A stretch of 64,000 nucleotides of DNA from Sindora glabra (taxonomy: Eukaryota > Streptophyta > Magnoliopsida > Fabales > Fabaceae): positions 53,939,057-54,003,056 of the forward strand of contig CM035236.1 in NCBI GenBank assembly GCA_020226215.1, given 5' to 3'. Below are positions 23,023 through 35,726 of this stretch, in pieces. The notes under the pieces are model-generated. The model ran no database searches. It was not told the origin of the DNA and saw only the letters and a program-made list of their open reading frames with translations. Position 1 is the stretch's first letter; every line of letters begins with the position of its first letter. A program made the translations under genes and the position numbers.

Positions 23023-23653
23023 GTGAATATAAGCATTTTGATACCTCTTGATTTAGCATATTCCCATACTCATGGAATTCTAATACAATTCCATGATCAG
23101 TTGTTATTATCTTAGGTAAGCAGAACTTACATACTAGTTTATTTTCGAAAAAGTCAATAATGTCCGACAGTTTAATTTCCTTAATACAAGTACCTCAACC
23201 TATTTTGTAAAGTAACCTATGGCCACAAAAATAAATTAGTGGTCTTTGGTTAGGAAGGGATATATTTTTCTAATTATGTCAGTGGCTTAACCTTGAATGG
23301 CTAAGGCTTAATGATGTGTTTTAATTTAACAATTGACACTCTTTGAATTGACCCATACTTCTAACACTTTTGGCAACCTTTGGCATAATTTATGCAATCT
23401 TTAATTATTTCTGCCTAACAGAAACCCCTTCTAATTAACATTTATTTCATTTTTATCCTAGCTTGATCACACTGCAAATACCTTCATAGACTTCTACCAT
23501 GGCTAAAATAGCTTTGGTCTCACTCAAACATTTAAGTAATTGACCCTTAAAACACTTCTTATATACCTCACCATCTCAGAGTATAAACTTTAAGGCTTTT
23601 TTCTAACTACTCTTTTTTGAAGGATTGTTAAAGTATTCCATTAAGGATATTTT

Positions 23654-24110
23654 CTAATCAGTTGGGACATCACTAAAATTTGCATACACTATATCTCTTA
23701 ACTCTATTAGCTTAAGATGTACTCTATTTATAATCAGTTTAGCTAATTTTGACTTATGGATCTTATACCGTAAAGCTAGTTGGAGAAAGGTGTTAGTTTT
23801 TTCATTTTTAATTTGAGGTATATGCTTAATAATCACATCATCAAACTCATATATCAATTTGGCTAAAATGGTCAAGTATTTAGCCATGTTAGAGTTCACA
23901 CAATTATATTCTCATGAAATTTTTTTAATAATTAATTATGAATCATTATCAATCTCAATATTATTTGCTTTTTATTCTAATAATAATTCTAAATCAATGA
24001 TTAATGCTTCACATTCAGCTTTATTATTTGAAAACTTGACATTTAATATAAATAGAAATTCAATTGACTTGTTGTACATTTTATAATTAATAGACTAACA
24101 AAAGCACCAT
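23654..24110 (-). pseudogene. gypsy relic RNase H region
   Basis: The upstream part (about 23975-24035) reads NKAECEALIIDLE, the plant gypsy (archaeal-type) RNase H block, followed by IEIDNDS and LIIKK. The open part at 23654-23899 continues SNMAKYLTILAKLIYEFDDV, IIKHIPQIKNEKTNTFLQLA. In this family the D-S and H-I-P..N..AD blocks mark the active region; here the final acidic block has changed to KTN. It is non-functional by stops. Confidence 0.82.
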
Positions 24111-24329
24111 TTTTATGACATGAGCCATTGAATTATAACTTCCAATATTTTAAACAGACAAAGTTTATTAGTTGTTCTTAGTGTTTAATCATAAGATTGG
24201 CGATGACTTAGGCTTTTATAACTTTTAGAGGGCAACATTGTAAAGAGAAGTTTGTTAAACCTAAAGCCCATTTTTCAACATGGCCATGTATTAAAGTGTC
24301 ATGCTCCATCCTTAGGGTATGTGACCAAC

Positions 24330-27240
24330 ATAGAAAAATCACTATCGACAATCACCTACTAGCCTCCCCTAAGATATAACTAGTGCAATATTTCATATGT
24401 AAATATGTTATACTTTTAAAGAATATACAATTTCATAATTCGAATCCAAAATATATGGATAAATCATAGTGCAAGACTATTCTAATTGTTCCAATGCTTA
24501 CATTAGTGCCAAAGTTGTTGAGCGAACCCACTTTCATCCCATTTAGTGATAGTTAGATACTTGAAGGGAAAAGATTCTTAAAGAAGATAAAATAGAGAAA
24601 GGAAAAAAGTGAATTTTTTTGAAACTTAGTTAGTAAACATTTAGGAATTTGTAAATAATAATCAAGCTAATATAAATATCATAGCATTTAATTTTACCAA
24701 TACATATGCATAATCATTGGGAACAACTAAGTTCCATATTAACTAACATTTACGCTTTCATATCTTTACTAGGGAAAGAGTGAAGGTTTCCTCAAGGAAT
24801 AGCTTATTTAACAAGAAAAATAGAAATAAACCCATATTGCATTAGGCCATAGTCATAAACATATCACTTATTTATCCATTACTTTTTCTTCATCTGACAT
24901 TAATCTAATTTGTAAGGAAGGATCCTTTAAAAGACAATCACATATATGTTTACAATCTCACATTTCCAATCACCACACAATAACAACATAAATCAATAGA
25001 GCATAAAAAGAAAAGTATATAAATCTCCTTGTAACTCCCTTTAGCCTTATACTTTGTAAACCTTAGTCTACCAAGTTATCCTTATCTCTTCATAAACAGA
25101 CATACAGATTTGGTGTATAATATCATTTTGTAGTATTAATTACCCCTAACTTATTGTTATCATGATTTCAATATCATTGATCTTATCCATGTATTACATT
25201 TCATAATACAATAACACCTATGTCCTATTACATAAAAACACATTTCATTTCAATAGTAACATAACAACACTATCATGCCTTCACTATATAGCCTAAAACA
25301 ATATGGCATTTCAAGTATTTTATTTACATTCAATTGCAATCCATTTCAAAACATAATAGTTATACATATGTGTTAGAAAGCATAAAATATCCTTAACAAT
25401 GCTTACATATTAATTCCATAGATAAACATACATTAAATAAATAATTTTAATTAATTATATCATTAAATCATGAAATAAGGTTAAATGAATTACTTCATAA
25501 ATCAATTTAGGATCTCTAATAACTTTCTAAAGAAAAGAATCACTTCAAGAATCAATTTGGGCTTTTAATGGTCCCTTGGAAGTAGGGAAGCAATTCATGA
25601 ATTGCTCCTATACCTCTAATATTTTTTTTTTGGCAAAAAAGAAGTGCTTTATGAATCACTTTGGCTTCCATAGGATGTATTCTAGATGTTGGGAATCACT
25701 TCGCAAATTGCTTCCTAATCCATTATATTTTGGTTGCAAGGAAGCACTTCATATATGAACACTTTATGATTTTTCTAAAAATTCCATTGTTCCAATGCCA
25801 TAAATACCATCCCAAATTGTTTATTACACTATCAATCATCACTAACCCATCAATACTCATTTATAACATTATATTCATGTTGATTTAAATAGTGAACCTA
25901 ATCTGAATAGCATTAATCAACATATTTCAAGCAAAATTAATCAAAAACCTAAAATCTTAATAAAATTAGTAGTTCTTAGCTTAACTATTAAATTAAGGTT
26001 AGTAATTTTATTCACTTGGTGAAGAGGGGGATTTAAGGGTTAGATTTGATAACCCTTGGCCTTAATCATCTAAAATTATCAAAGATTCCAAGTTAAGGCT
26101 CCTTTTCCCCTTTTGAATCAATTGCTTAAATCATTTCAAATCTCTAAAAAAATTATGAAAAATCTAGTTGTTAAAAAGATCTCACCTTTTTTATAGGAAG
26201 AATTTGATGAAGATTTACTTTTTAATTACTTGATTGAAGATGAATTGTGGAGGAAAGGAAAAAGGAGAAGAAGAAAAATAGAGTAAAATGAGTTAAGATT
26301 TAAGGAAATAAGAAAAAATAAGGCTCTTTGTGTTGAAAAATTGTCAACCTGATACGCTAAGTAAGATTTAAAAAAAAAGATTGTAATGGAAAAGTAAGGC
26401 TTCTCTGAGGCAAATGTTAAAATCTTGTATCTCATGAATACCAATAATGCATTAGTTAGGGGACACATCTATCTTCTTTATCTCAAAAAACATATAGTAT
26501 TGGATAGGCAGTTTGTAATAGTTTAAGCAAATATTTTGAGACAACTTTGAAAGTTTAAAAATATATATTACTTTGTAATCAAATAAAATTAAATGTAACA
26601 ATTATACATATAACTAATTAAATATAATTTTTCACCATATTATGTTAATATAATAAATTAATTAAAATTTTATAGAAAATTAATTAATTAACATAAACAT
26701 TATCAACCATTTTCTCTTAATAAGATCAACCACTCAATTAATTGAAATATAGCAAAACTTAAAAAATTGGATACCAATCTCTTAAATTATACAAAATTTA
26801 AAATTTAGAGTTGATATTTTTCAGTCACTTAATTAATTATTTTATTAAATTATGCAATTTTTCATGAATTTTTAATTAAGAATTACAATATTATTGAATA
26901 TTAATTTATTTTATCAATAAATTATACATAAATTTTATGTTATATAATTAATAAGATTAAATTAACTATATAGAATTTTAAATAAGTACTTGAAAATGAA
27001 TAGTAAAATTATATGCAATAAATGATGAGACGAATCAACATACAATAATATTATGATTCTTACTTAAAAAGTTAATAAAAATTAAATAATTTTTTGCTAA
27101 AATAATTAATCAAGTAAATGAAAAGTGTTAATTTCAAATTTTGTATAATTGAGAAATTTAATTTTCAAAATTTAAAGTTAAATAAATAAAATCTAATCAT
27201 TTCATAGTTAAAAAGAAGTATTTTATAATCTTTTTACCAG
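24330..27240. other. AT-rich stretch, possibly LTR or leader of the gypsy relic
   Basis: No gene. It lies upstream of the gypsy pol relic on its coding strand, where a gag region and 5' LTR would be expected, but no gag motif is readable. A purine-rich segment near 26230-26300 (minus-strand pyrimidine leader with a possible GT donor at 26184) resembles LTR leader sequence. This assignment is tentative. Confidence 0.35.
25535..25765. repeat. Short degenerate repeats of a GAATCACTT/GAAGCAATT motif
   Basis: Five related strings recur at roughly 50-bp intervals: GAATCACTTCAAGAATCAAT, GAAGCAATTCATGAATTGC, GAAGTGCTTTATGAATCAC, GGGAATCACTTCGCAAATTG and GGAAGCACTTCATATATGAA. Several are partly palindromic. 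They resemble a decayed internal array inside an LTR; function unknown. Confidence 0.65.
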
Positions 27241-27742
27241 ATATTAATAAAAACTAAAGGTGTCAAAATGGATTAGTTTGAAACCAGAACAATTTTTCTT
27301 AGCTTAAGATTAAGATTAGTATAAATAAACAATAACATTAGCCTAACTTGATAAGAGATTAGGATTGATAACCTATTAAGTTATTATGTTAGCCTATTTG
27401 CTTGGTAATATATAATAAGTAATAGAGAATTAATTGATTAGTATGCATAGATACATGCATATGTATGTAGGTATGTATGTGTGTAGGTATATTAAAATTA
27501 AAATTTTAATATATTTAACATTATATATTAATATATATAAATATTAAAATTATATAAATTAAAATAATATTGAATAACTTTTAATGTTAAAATTAAAATT
27601 TTCATTTAAAAACATATTTATTAAAGTATTAAATCTATCTTGAATATGATACAATCTTAGATGTGGTTAATAATTTCTCCTTAATCAATAATGAGCTTTG
27701 GTTTTTACTTATTTATATCTATTTGTAATTGATACACTAAAT

Positions 27743-27970
27743 TTTGATATTTTAAAATGGTGGAAAATACGAAGGACACAATACATGTACTTTCTCTTCT
27801 ACATTATGATGCACTAACTTTTCTAATCTCCTTAATGACATTAAAAAATGCATTTTCTCTTAACAAACAGATGTTAGATAACAAATATTTATCAATAAGT
27901 CACAAAAACATAGAGATAACAATTCATTTAAAGGATTGGTATAACATGAAAGATAAACAACATAATAATT
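27743..27970 (+). pseudogene. hAT transposase C-terminal dimerisation domain remnant
   Basis: Bases 27743-27766 encode FDILKWWK, a signature at the start of the hATC domain. After a frameshift the second half continues in the frame beginning at 27757 with LKNAFSLNKQMLDNK, SISHKNIEITIHLKDWY. These match the family pattern of (E/N)AFS, then LD, then a S..P/HK..E block and a final DW. The domain mediates transposase dimerisation. The rest of the transposase (zinc finger, catalytic core) is not visible upstream. The damaged second copy lies at 30460-30660. Confidence 0.75.
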
Positions 27971-28652
27971 TAATAGAAAATAGATCATCTTCTGGTAAAG
28001 GAAGCAAAAGTTAGAAAAAAAATGATATATTCATATATTGTAAAGTTAGCTACCAAAGTATTTATACTCATTTAATTTATAAGTAGTAAAACTTTTTTAG
28101 ACTAGGTCTTGTAGTTTTTACCTCTATAATTGGGGGTTTTTTCACATAAAAAATATCCCTCGACTTGTTTTCTTATAATTTTAATGTTAGTCCTATTCAA
28201 TATTAATACTAATAATAAAAATTATAATTCTATCAAAATTACACTAATTTTTTTTTAAAAATTTAATATTTTATATTAAAGTTACAATTTATAAATTTTA
28301 AAATAATATTCAAACAAAAGGTTTTTAGTGCTACTAAAATTTTGGAATGTGATTTTCTAGAGGATGACTTCTTTATGACTTGTTTGTTTTATAGCTATTG
28401 TTTCTTAAATATAATTTTATTTTAATAAAAAATAGATAAAATTATTTTGAAATAATAATAATAAATTTTAATTAACTATTACTATTGATGTGAAATTAAT
28501 ATTTAAATTATAATGCATTGTAAAACTTGCTAATACTACTTAATAGATGTCAAACTGGGATTGATACTATAACAACTCAACCTAGTCTTAACTTAGTGAA
28601 AAAGTAGGTTATCTTGAGATTAACATGATGTACAACTTTTACTTGTTGGGCC

Positions 28653-30329
28653 TGTTAGTGTATGTCCTAAAAGTCAATCATAAAGATAATTATAATAATA
28701 CATAATGTATTATATTTTATTTCAGGTAATGCAATTATTATATTTTATTTTTATCTTTTTTATATATTTGCATAATTTATAACTTACTATAATAATTATC
28801 TTTGGAATAGTTTTACTATTCCTAAAATGCCCCTGTTAAGTATTATTATGAAAATGATAGTAACAATATATTGAGGCTAGCATATATAGTGACTGATGAT
28901 TATGAATCATGGATATTTGACATCAAGTTAATACATGAGTATATTATTAGTGAATAGATGTACTGGACTACCCTGCAATAAGAAAACTATATGGATTGTC
29001 ATATATCATTAGTTATTCTTATGTGACCATAATGCACGTAGTCCTTTGACCTGAAGTCACTATGGTTCTCTACATGAGGAGTCACACACTTTGATATCAT
29101 CATGTATCACCTTTAATTGAGATGTGTTATAGGACGTTGATTAAGTGTATCATGAATCATGTAGAGGGATATGAGTGATGTAGATGAGAATTTTGTTCCT
29201 ATTACCTAGTGGGAGTGATATCCTTGGATCTCTTGATTGAGTGAGATTAAGAAATGCATGGCCATGCACATATGGATCAATATGAGATATTGATCATTTG
29301 CTTAAGTTAGTATACTCAGTATTAAAAAATATAAATTGAACATTAATGAGGATGATACATTCCATGCCTTTAGTTCGATTTGGATGTCATTACAAAAGGG
29401 ACTATGTTGCAAAGTGTTGTTCACACATTAAATGAATATTGAGTCACAGACATTTTTACTACTTAGATGATAATGATATATTGTTAGATACCGCTCACTG
29501 TCTATGGTCTATAAGTGGGCTATTATCAACGTAGTAAGAACCTGCAGGGTCACACAAAAAGAGTAGCAATGAGACAATAATTAATTGAATTTTAGTTAGA
29601 CTAAAATTTAATTAATTGAACTTATTTTTGTGTATATAAATATTATTAAAATAATAATATATTTTTACATAATATATAGTATATTATGTGATATTATTTG
29701 ATATTAAAGTAATATTAGATAATTACATTATTAGATATTATATAATTATATTATGAGATAATATTATTTTCTAATATAAGATAACTATATACCATTTTAA
29801 TATTAGATAATTATATTATAAGATGATGTTATTATCTAATATTAGATAATTAATGGATAAGTCCTATCTTTCCTCACTCTTTCCATGATAAGGATAAGGT
29901 AATAGTTATTAAGTGAGATTAAGATTTTGAAAGTATTATCCTGATAGGATTAGAAATGTGGTATGCCTTAGTTCTATAAAAGGAACTTGAAGGTAGCACT
30001 TTAGAAATATATATTAAATTCCATTAAACCTTAAATTACTTAAGAAAATCACTAATCCTAATCCTGGTGAGAAAAACATATCCTAACAGATTCATGGAGG
30101 GTGAGAAGTCATTGTTCACTCCATGTGGATACCGTAAAGACGTTGTATTTTTGGCCGACGTTTGATTCGTGATTCATTTCAGTCTCTCAAAGTCTTGTTC
30201 AAAAGGAACATAAACACACAAAAAGTAAAACCCTAACATTGATTTATGCTCTTTTGCATGGATTCTTGGTAGGATTCGAATTAAAAAAATTTTTATTTTC
30301 CATTGCGTATGTTGATTTGAAATCAAACA
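28653..30329. mobile_element. Solo LTR inserted in the hAT relic, 1677 bp
   Basis: The segment starts TGTTAGTGTATGTCC and ends AAATCAAACA, the TG...CA form of an LTR. It is flanked by GGGCC (28648-28652) and GGGCT (30330-30334), a 5-bp duplication with one change. The second copy of the surrounding block (31341-31350) reads TTGGGCTAGCCT with no insertion, giving an empty-site control. A TATAAAAGG-type box occurs near 29975. No internal retrotransposon genes remain, so it arose by LTR-LTR recombination. The TGTTAGTGTATGTCC start resembles large copia LTRs. Confidence 0.85.
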
Positions 30330-30404
30330 GGGCTAGCCTAGTAAAGTTTATTTTGATAGGTTTAATAGAAAGCTTATTTTAATAGAGCAAGTGGCAATGT
30401 TATA

Positions 30405-31358
30405 TGCTTCTTTAGTTCTTACTTATTTATATCTATATATAACTAATATGCCAAGTTTTGATATTTTAGAATGATAGAAATTACAAATGACACAATACAT
30501 GTACTTTCTTTTATAAGTCATGATGTGTTAATCCTTCCAATGTCCTCAATGACCTTAAAAATAATTTCCTCTTGGAAAACAAGTTTTGCATGACAAACAT
30601 TTCTTAATAAGTCATGAAAACTTAGAAATAACTATTTTTTTAATAGATTAGTATGATAAGGAAGATAGAAAATATAATAATTTGAAAGAAAATAGACTAT
30701 TATCTAGTGAAGGAGGTGAAAATTAGAAATAGTAATATATTCATATATTGTAAAGTTAGTTATGAAAGCATTTATATCCATTTTATTTATAAATACTAAA
30801 ATTTTTAGACTAAGTCTTGTACTTTTTACCTCTATAACTGGGGGTTTTTCACATAAAAAATGTGTCTCAATTTATTTTCTTACAATTTTAATGTTAGTTT
30901 TATTTAATATTAACACTAATAATAAAAAATTATAATTCCATCATAGTTGCACTAATTTTTTTAAATTTGAATATTTTAAAACAATATTTAAAATTTTTTT
31001 TATGCTACTATAATTTTGGAACAACATTTTTTAAAGGATAACTTTTTTATAACTTATTTTCATAGCTATTATTTTTTAAATATAATTTTATTTTAATAAT
31101 AAATAAATAAATTTTATTTGAAATAATAATAATAACAATAATAACAATAAATTTTAATTAATTATTACTATTAATGTGAAATTAATATTTAAACCATAAC
31201 CTATTGCAAAACTTGCCTAGTACTATCTAATAAATTTCAAATTGGGAATAGGACTGGTATTATAATAATCAAACTTGGTCTTGATCTAGTAAAAAAGTAG
31301 CCTATTTTAAGACTAACATGATGTGCAACTTTTACTTTTTGGGCTAGCCTAGTAAATG
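30405..31358 (+). repeat. Second tandem copy of the hAT 3' region
   Basis: Aligns with 27690-28652 plus 30330-30345. Shared strings include ACTTATTTATATCTAT, GACACAATACATGTACTTTC, ATATATTCATATATTGTAAA and GGGGGTTTTT.CACATAAAAA. It contains a second damaged hATC remnant (VLILPMSSMTLK at about 30520-30560). The copy lacks the LTR, so duplication came before that insertion. Confidence 0.88.
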
Positions 31359-31630
31359 TCTTGTTATTTGTGTTAAAACCTAGAATCAGTCTTTACAAAA
31401 TTAAACTAGATTGGCCGATCTAATCAGCTTAATTCAGAATTGAGTTTAATTTTAATCTGATTATCTGATTTTAGGAAGTTGATCATTAAGTTTTTTTTAA
31501 GCTTTTTTTTTATTAAAATACCATGTATAAGGAGTTAAACTCTAGTCTCTTTGGGTGAATTACCACACAATTAACTATTAAGCCACTTTAAATCTTTAAT
31601 CGTATAAGTACAAATTCGATATATATTATA

Positions 31631-32905
31631 GGATAAAATATAATTTACCTTCCTATGTTCTGATATATGTGTAAAAAACCCCCTAATTTCAAACTAAGGA
31701 TAATTTAATGCCTAACTATGATTAGTGTACAATTAGCCCCCTAAACGTTGAGTTATGAATTAAATAGATATCAGTAACACCTTCTTTTCCTTTCACCAAT
31801 ATTCTCTCTATTCTCTCTCTTCAAGACATCATTATCTTTGGCCAAAAAATCTCTTGTTTATTCTTCCATTAATTTATGATCTTTTTTTCTTTTACTATAA
31901 AATTCTAAAATTTCTATTTTTAGTTTAACTTTTTTTGTTTTACTATAAAATTCTAATATCTCCATGTTTAATTTGCTTTTTTAATTGTTAAAGGCTAAGT
32001 CATTATGTAAGAAAGTGTCCTAATGTTGTAATTTGTCATAATTGTGACCTTTCCACGTATTGAACTTATTTGTTCTTTCTTAAGAATTAAACATGAATAT
32101 AGTGATATTATACTTATTGCGTACTTTGGTTCAAGGTAATGGCATATAATTTAGAATACAATTTTTTTTGTTAACTCTTTAGTTCGTATCTTACCTAACT
32201 GTAATTTTTTATGAGCAATGGTTAATTTTTGGATGCAATTTACCATTTATTTGTTTGGTATTCTTTCTTAACTTTTATATCAATTATTTTAAAAAAATTC
32301 AATATAACTAGGTTTTCTTTTTGAAGAATACCTATTATATATGTAGTGAAAAATGTTTACATGTTTAGGCAATAGTTTGTTCGTTTTATATTGATACAAA
32401 TCCTTTTAATCCATAAAATTACAATATAAAAATATAACAACAATTGGTCAAAGTATATAATTGATCCATAATATAAGTATACGAATCCTTCCAATCCACA
32501 AAATTACTATATAAAAATATAAAAATAATTAGTTTGAAACATAATCAATTGATCACCCAAAAATTTATAGTAAAATAAGAGAAAAGAAATAACCTAAAAA
32601 TGGATATCTTAGAATTTTATAGTTAAAAAAAAAGGAAAAACTATTGTGAATTAGGGGAAAAAGAAACAAGAGATTTTTTTACCTAAGACAATAATTTTTT
32701 AAAGAAAGAGAATGGAAAAAACATTGGTGAAAGGAAAAAAAGAAAGAACTAGGGTGTTACTCCTTTTAATTTGGATTGTAATTCAATATTAAGGGTTAAT
32801 TGCATAGTAATCATAGTTTAGGTATTAAATTGTCCTTAGTTTGAAACTAAGGAGTTTTTTACACATACCTTATAATTTGATAGGGTAAATTGCATTTTAC
32901 TATCT
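31631..32905. mobile_element. Mutator-like element with ~340-bp inverted repeats
   Basis: The left arm (31631 to about 31970) and the reversed right arm (about 32560-32905) align over their whole length. Shared strings include AATTTACC, GTGTAAAAAAC(C/T)CC, TTTCAAACTAAGGA, TTTCCTTTCACCAAT and AAAATCTCTTGTTT. Flanks TATATTATA (31622-31630) and TATGTTATA (32906-32914) match at eight of nine bases, a Mutator-type 9-bp target duplication. The short core shows no transposase, so the element is non-autonomous. The arms could fold into a long hairpin if transcribed. Confidence 0.87.
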
Positions 32906-32914
32906 TATGTTATA

Positions 32915-35720
32915 ATATCATAATTTTTTTAATAATAAATAATTATTTATCTTTCTACTTATTAAATTTACATAATATAATTAATATTTTAACCAAAAAA
33001 TATTATAATATAAGTAATTATTTATCTTTTTATATAATTATATAATGAATTTAAATTCTTTCAAATTAAAAATAAGAATTATTGAGATTATATTTACACT
33101 CACATATAATATATTCCACTTTAATCATTAATTTAACCAAATAAACCATGATCTGATAGTTTTCCAACTCATTGTTTGGTCTAATTTTTAAAAAGATTGC
33201 TTACAACTGATAGAGGCTAAGATTGTCACTTCATGAATTGTATTAAAATCAACATTTTTATTTAGTTGCACCATAGAACTCTTCCCCCATGTTTTTCCTA
33301 TTTTCTTTTGCATTACCTAAATGAAATGAAGTAATGAATAGTACAAATCTCCAAGTAAATTTGAGGGAACTATTTCCTTTTTGGAGGTGATTATGGCAGC
33401 TTATTAACACAATGGTATATTGTTATATCACCAGATCTAATTACTAATATGTTGTTGTACAACAAGTTAAATTTGACTTTGAAAAAAAATTGATGTATAA
33501 TGAAATTTGATGATTTACTAATATACCACTGTGTCATTGATGTATCATAATCTTCTTCTTTTTTTCCTTTGGACATTACCTTAGTGAAATAAAATAATAA
33601 ATAGTCAAAATTTCTTTGTCAATTTGAGGGAACCAGCTATTTACTTATGCTATGCACAAATTTTGTTGAAAATTTATTATGTAAAACATGTTCTAGGAAC
33701 ATTTAACAATATGTTAACAAGGGGAATATTTAAATATAAAATTTAAGTATATAGCTCATAATATTAATATTTAACATTGCGTCCATACAAATATTTATTA
33801 TTTTTATCTTATTAATGTAAAAATAATACATATGTAATAAAATAAAATTATTATAAAATTATTAAAATTTAATTTATTATATTTATTTTATAATCATATA
33901 TTTTTATATTTGTAAATAATAAAATTTAACAAATACATTATTTTGTACAAAATAAAAATATATAAAATTAATTGATTTATGTAAATTGTAATAATAAAAA
34001 TGGTGAACTAAATGGCAACCTGAGGTGTAAAATTTTTACTGTTCTCAAGGAATTATTTTGACATTCTTCATGTAGTGGTTAAACCGATAATTTCCCCCAA
34101 GATTCAATAGGCTTATCTACTGTGTTAAGCTTGACTGCAATAGAATTCAAGCAGCAGGATGTAATGTAACCCAATAGGAGCAAAAGAAGAGAAATATTTT
34201 TGTTTTTTTTTCAAAATAAAAAATGAAACATGTTTTTATAAGAAAGTAGGAAAACATTCTAGAAAACCAATATACTAAACATTGCAAAATTTTTAACTGA
34301 ATACTAGCAGATGTTGCAAAGAAATCGAAGAACATTTGGAACGTTACTAAACATTGAGGAAAATTTGGAGAATGTTTAGAACATTGCCAAACATTAAGGA
34401 AAATCTAGCAAAAGTTACAACAAATCTTGAAAACGTTAAAATAAAAATAAATTATAAAATATTAGATTTTCATATAAGCACTAAAACGACATTTAATTTT
34501 GCAAAAATTCACTTGTGTTAAGCCTTACGAGATATTCATGTGCAGGAGGCAAGTTCATTGTTTATACTTGTGTTGGCCTAACTCTTACGTGCAAGCTTAT
34601 CACCTTATTTTCTTGTCAATTTTTTTATATAAGTAGTCTTATATATAAATCTTTTTATAAGATTGGGTTTAGTCAATGTAGAACTTAGGCCTTTTGAAAT
34701 ACTCCTATTTTTAACAACAATTTATCCTATTAAGTTCTACATAATTGGAAGTCATTGCTAAATTAAAATCAATTGTAAATAAAAAAAATACAATAGAAAA
34801 TAAATAAGAACTCTCTTAACTTTATTTTACATTGCATCTATTTTTTATGAATTATATTTGAAGAAAATTAGATTTAAAGATGCATTTTTCTAATAAATGT
34901 AAAAAGATAAGAGATAATGTTGTTGATCCATTTTTAGTAAATTCTTATTTTATAAAAAGGGAACATATATGATAAAAAAATAACCAAATATAATTATTCA
35001 AATTATATTTAATAGACAAATATTTAAACTAAACAAATTATTCATATGAAGATTCAATTAGAAAATTGAATTATTTTATTATTCCCTACAGTTTCATTCG
35101 ATTTCTAATTAAGAGAGATTTTTCTAAATTGGTTGCATTAGTACATTATTGATTTAAACTATTGGAATTTATGTATTTTGTACAATCTTGCACAATTAAT
35201 TGAAATCTAACGGCTTAGACCAGTAGCACATCGATGTAACTTGTATACTACAATGATTATCTATCTAATTAGGTTGTTATAGTTTAAAAGTTTTGAATTA
35301 AATTCCTATACTTATTTCCTTTTTCTAATTGGATACTTCCTATCAATTTTTTTAATTGAATCTTGTTAGTAATTAGAACATATAGACAACACTCTTTTAA
35401 TATGATTTAATAATTGTTGACATAGAGTTTTTATATAATTTTTTACTATATCTAAGTGACAAATAATTAAGAATAAATTATAGTATTTTTTGATATGATT
35501 TCAATATTATGCGAAAAGAATGAATCATTTGTCTTTTACTCCATAAATCGTCAATAGGCTATTGTCTATGTAATTGTTGACAACATTTCGTAGGAAAATG
35601 ATAAAAAAATTTAATTAAAGATAAAAATAATATAAATATACACCTCAAAACTTTTAAATTATAATGATGAAAAAATAATAATAAGGCTAAATTTTCATGT
35701 AATAGCAAAGTTATTTAACC
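32915..35720. other. AT-rich gene-free stretch
   Basis: No supported gene. A segment near 33310-33371 is repeated at 33576-33632 (CATTACCT, TGAAATGAAGTAATGAATAG-like text, AATTTGAGGGAAC). Near 34255-34440 a motif of the type AACATTG..AAA(A/C)ATT recurs several times. Minus-strand frames at 33391 and 34147 are uninformative. Confidence 0.5.
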
Positions 35721-35726
35721 TTAAAA

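Larger units (their letters stand above)
21905..24320 (-). mobile_element. Ty3-gypsy pol relic (Tat/Ogre-like)
   Basis: Minus-strand pieces run in gypsy order: RT-end/RNase H text HVEKWALGLT.FSLQ near 24240-24300, VIKA.VIANL, KYWKL.FNGS; an RNase H frame (next entry); integrase zinc-binding text KDCINYAKGCQKC and GSIQRV (23340-23400) and IIKPWPF (about 23300); integrase end LIEVTPYMFVSGHDVM (22268-22322); and NKVKIVNGKFVKPY (21905-21945). Most are out of frame with each other and carry stops. No LTR pair was identified, so the borders are minimal. Confidence 0.82.
27255..30364 (+). mobile_element. hAT transposon relic with nested solo LTR
   Basis: The left end TAAAGGTGTCAAAATGG mirrors the right end, which reads TAAACCTATCAAAATAAA reversed. 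The flanks ATAAAAAC (27247-27254) and ATAGAAAG (30365-30372) match at six of eight bases, as expected for an old 8-bp hAT target duplication. Subterminal TTAGCCTA- and TAGCCTAGT-type motifs resemble those in the 39363-40992 element, so they are probably one family. The interior holds a transposase C-terminal remnant, and an LTR insertion of 1677 bp sits near the right end. Confidence 0.72.
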
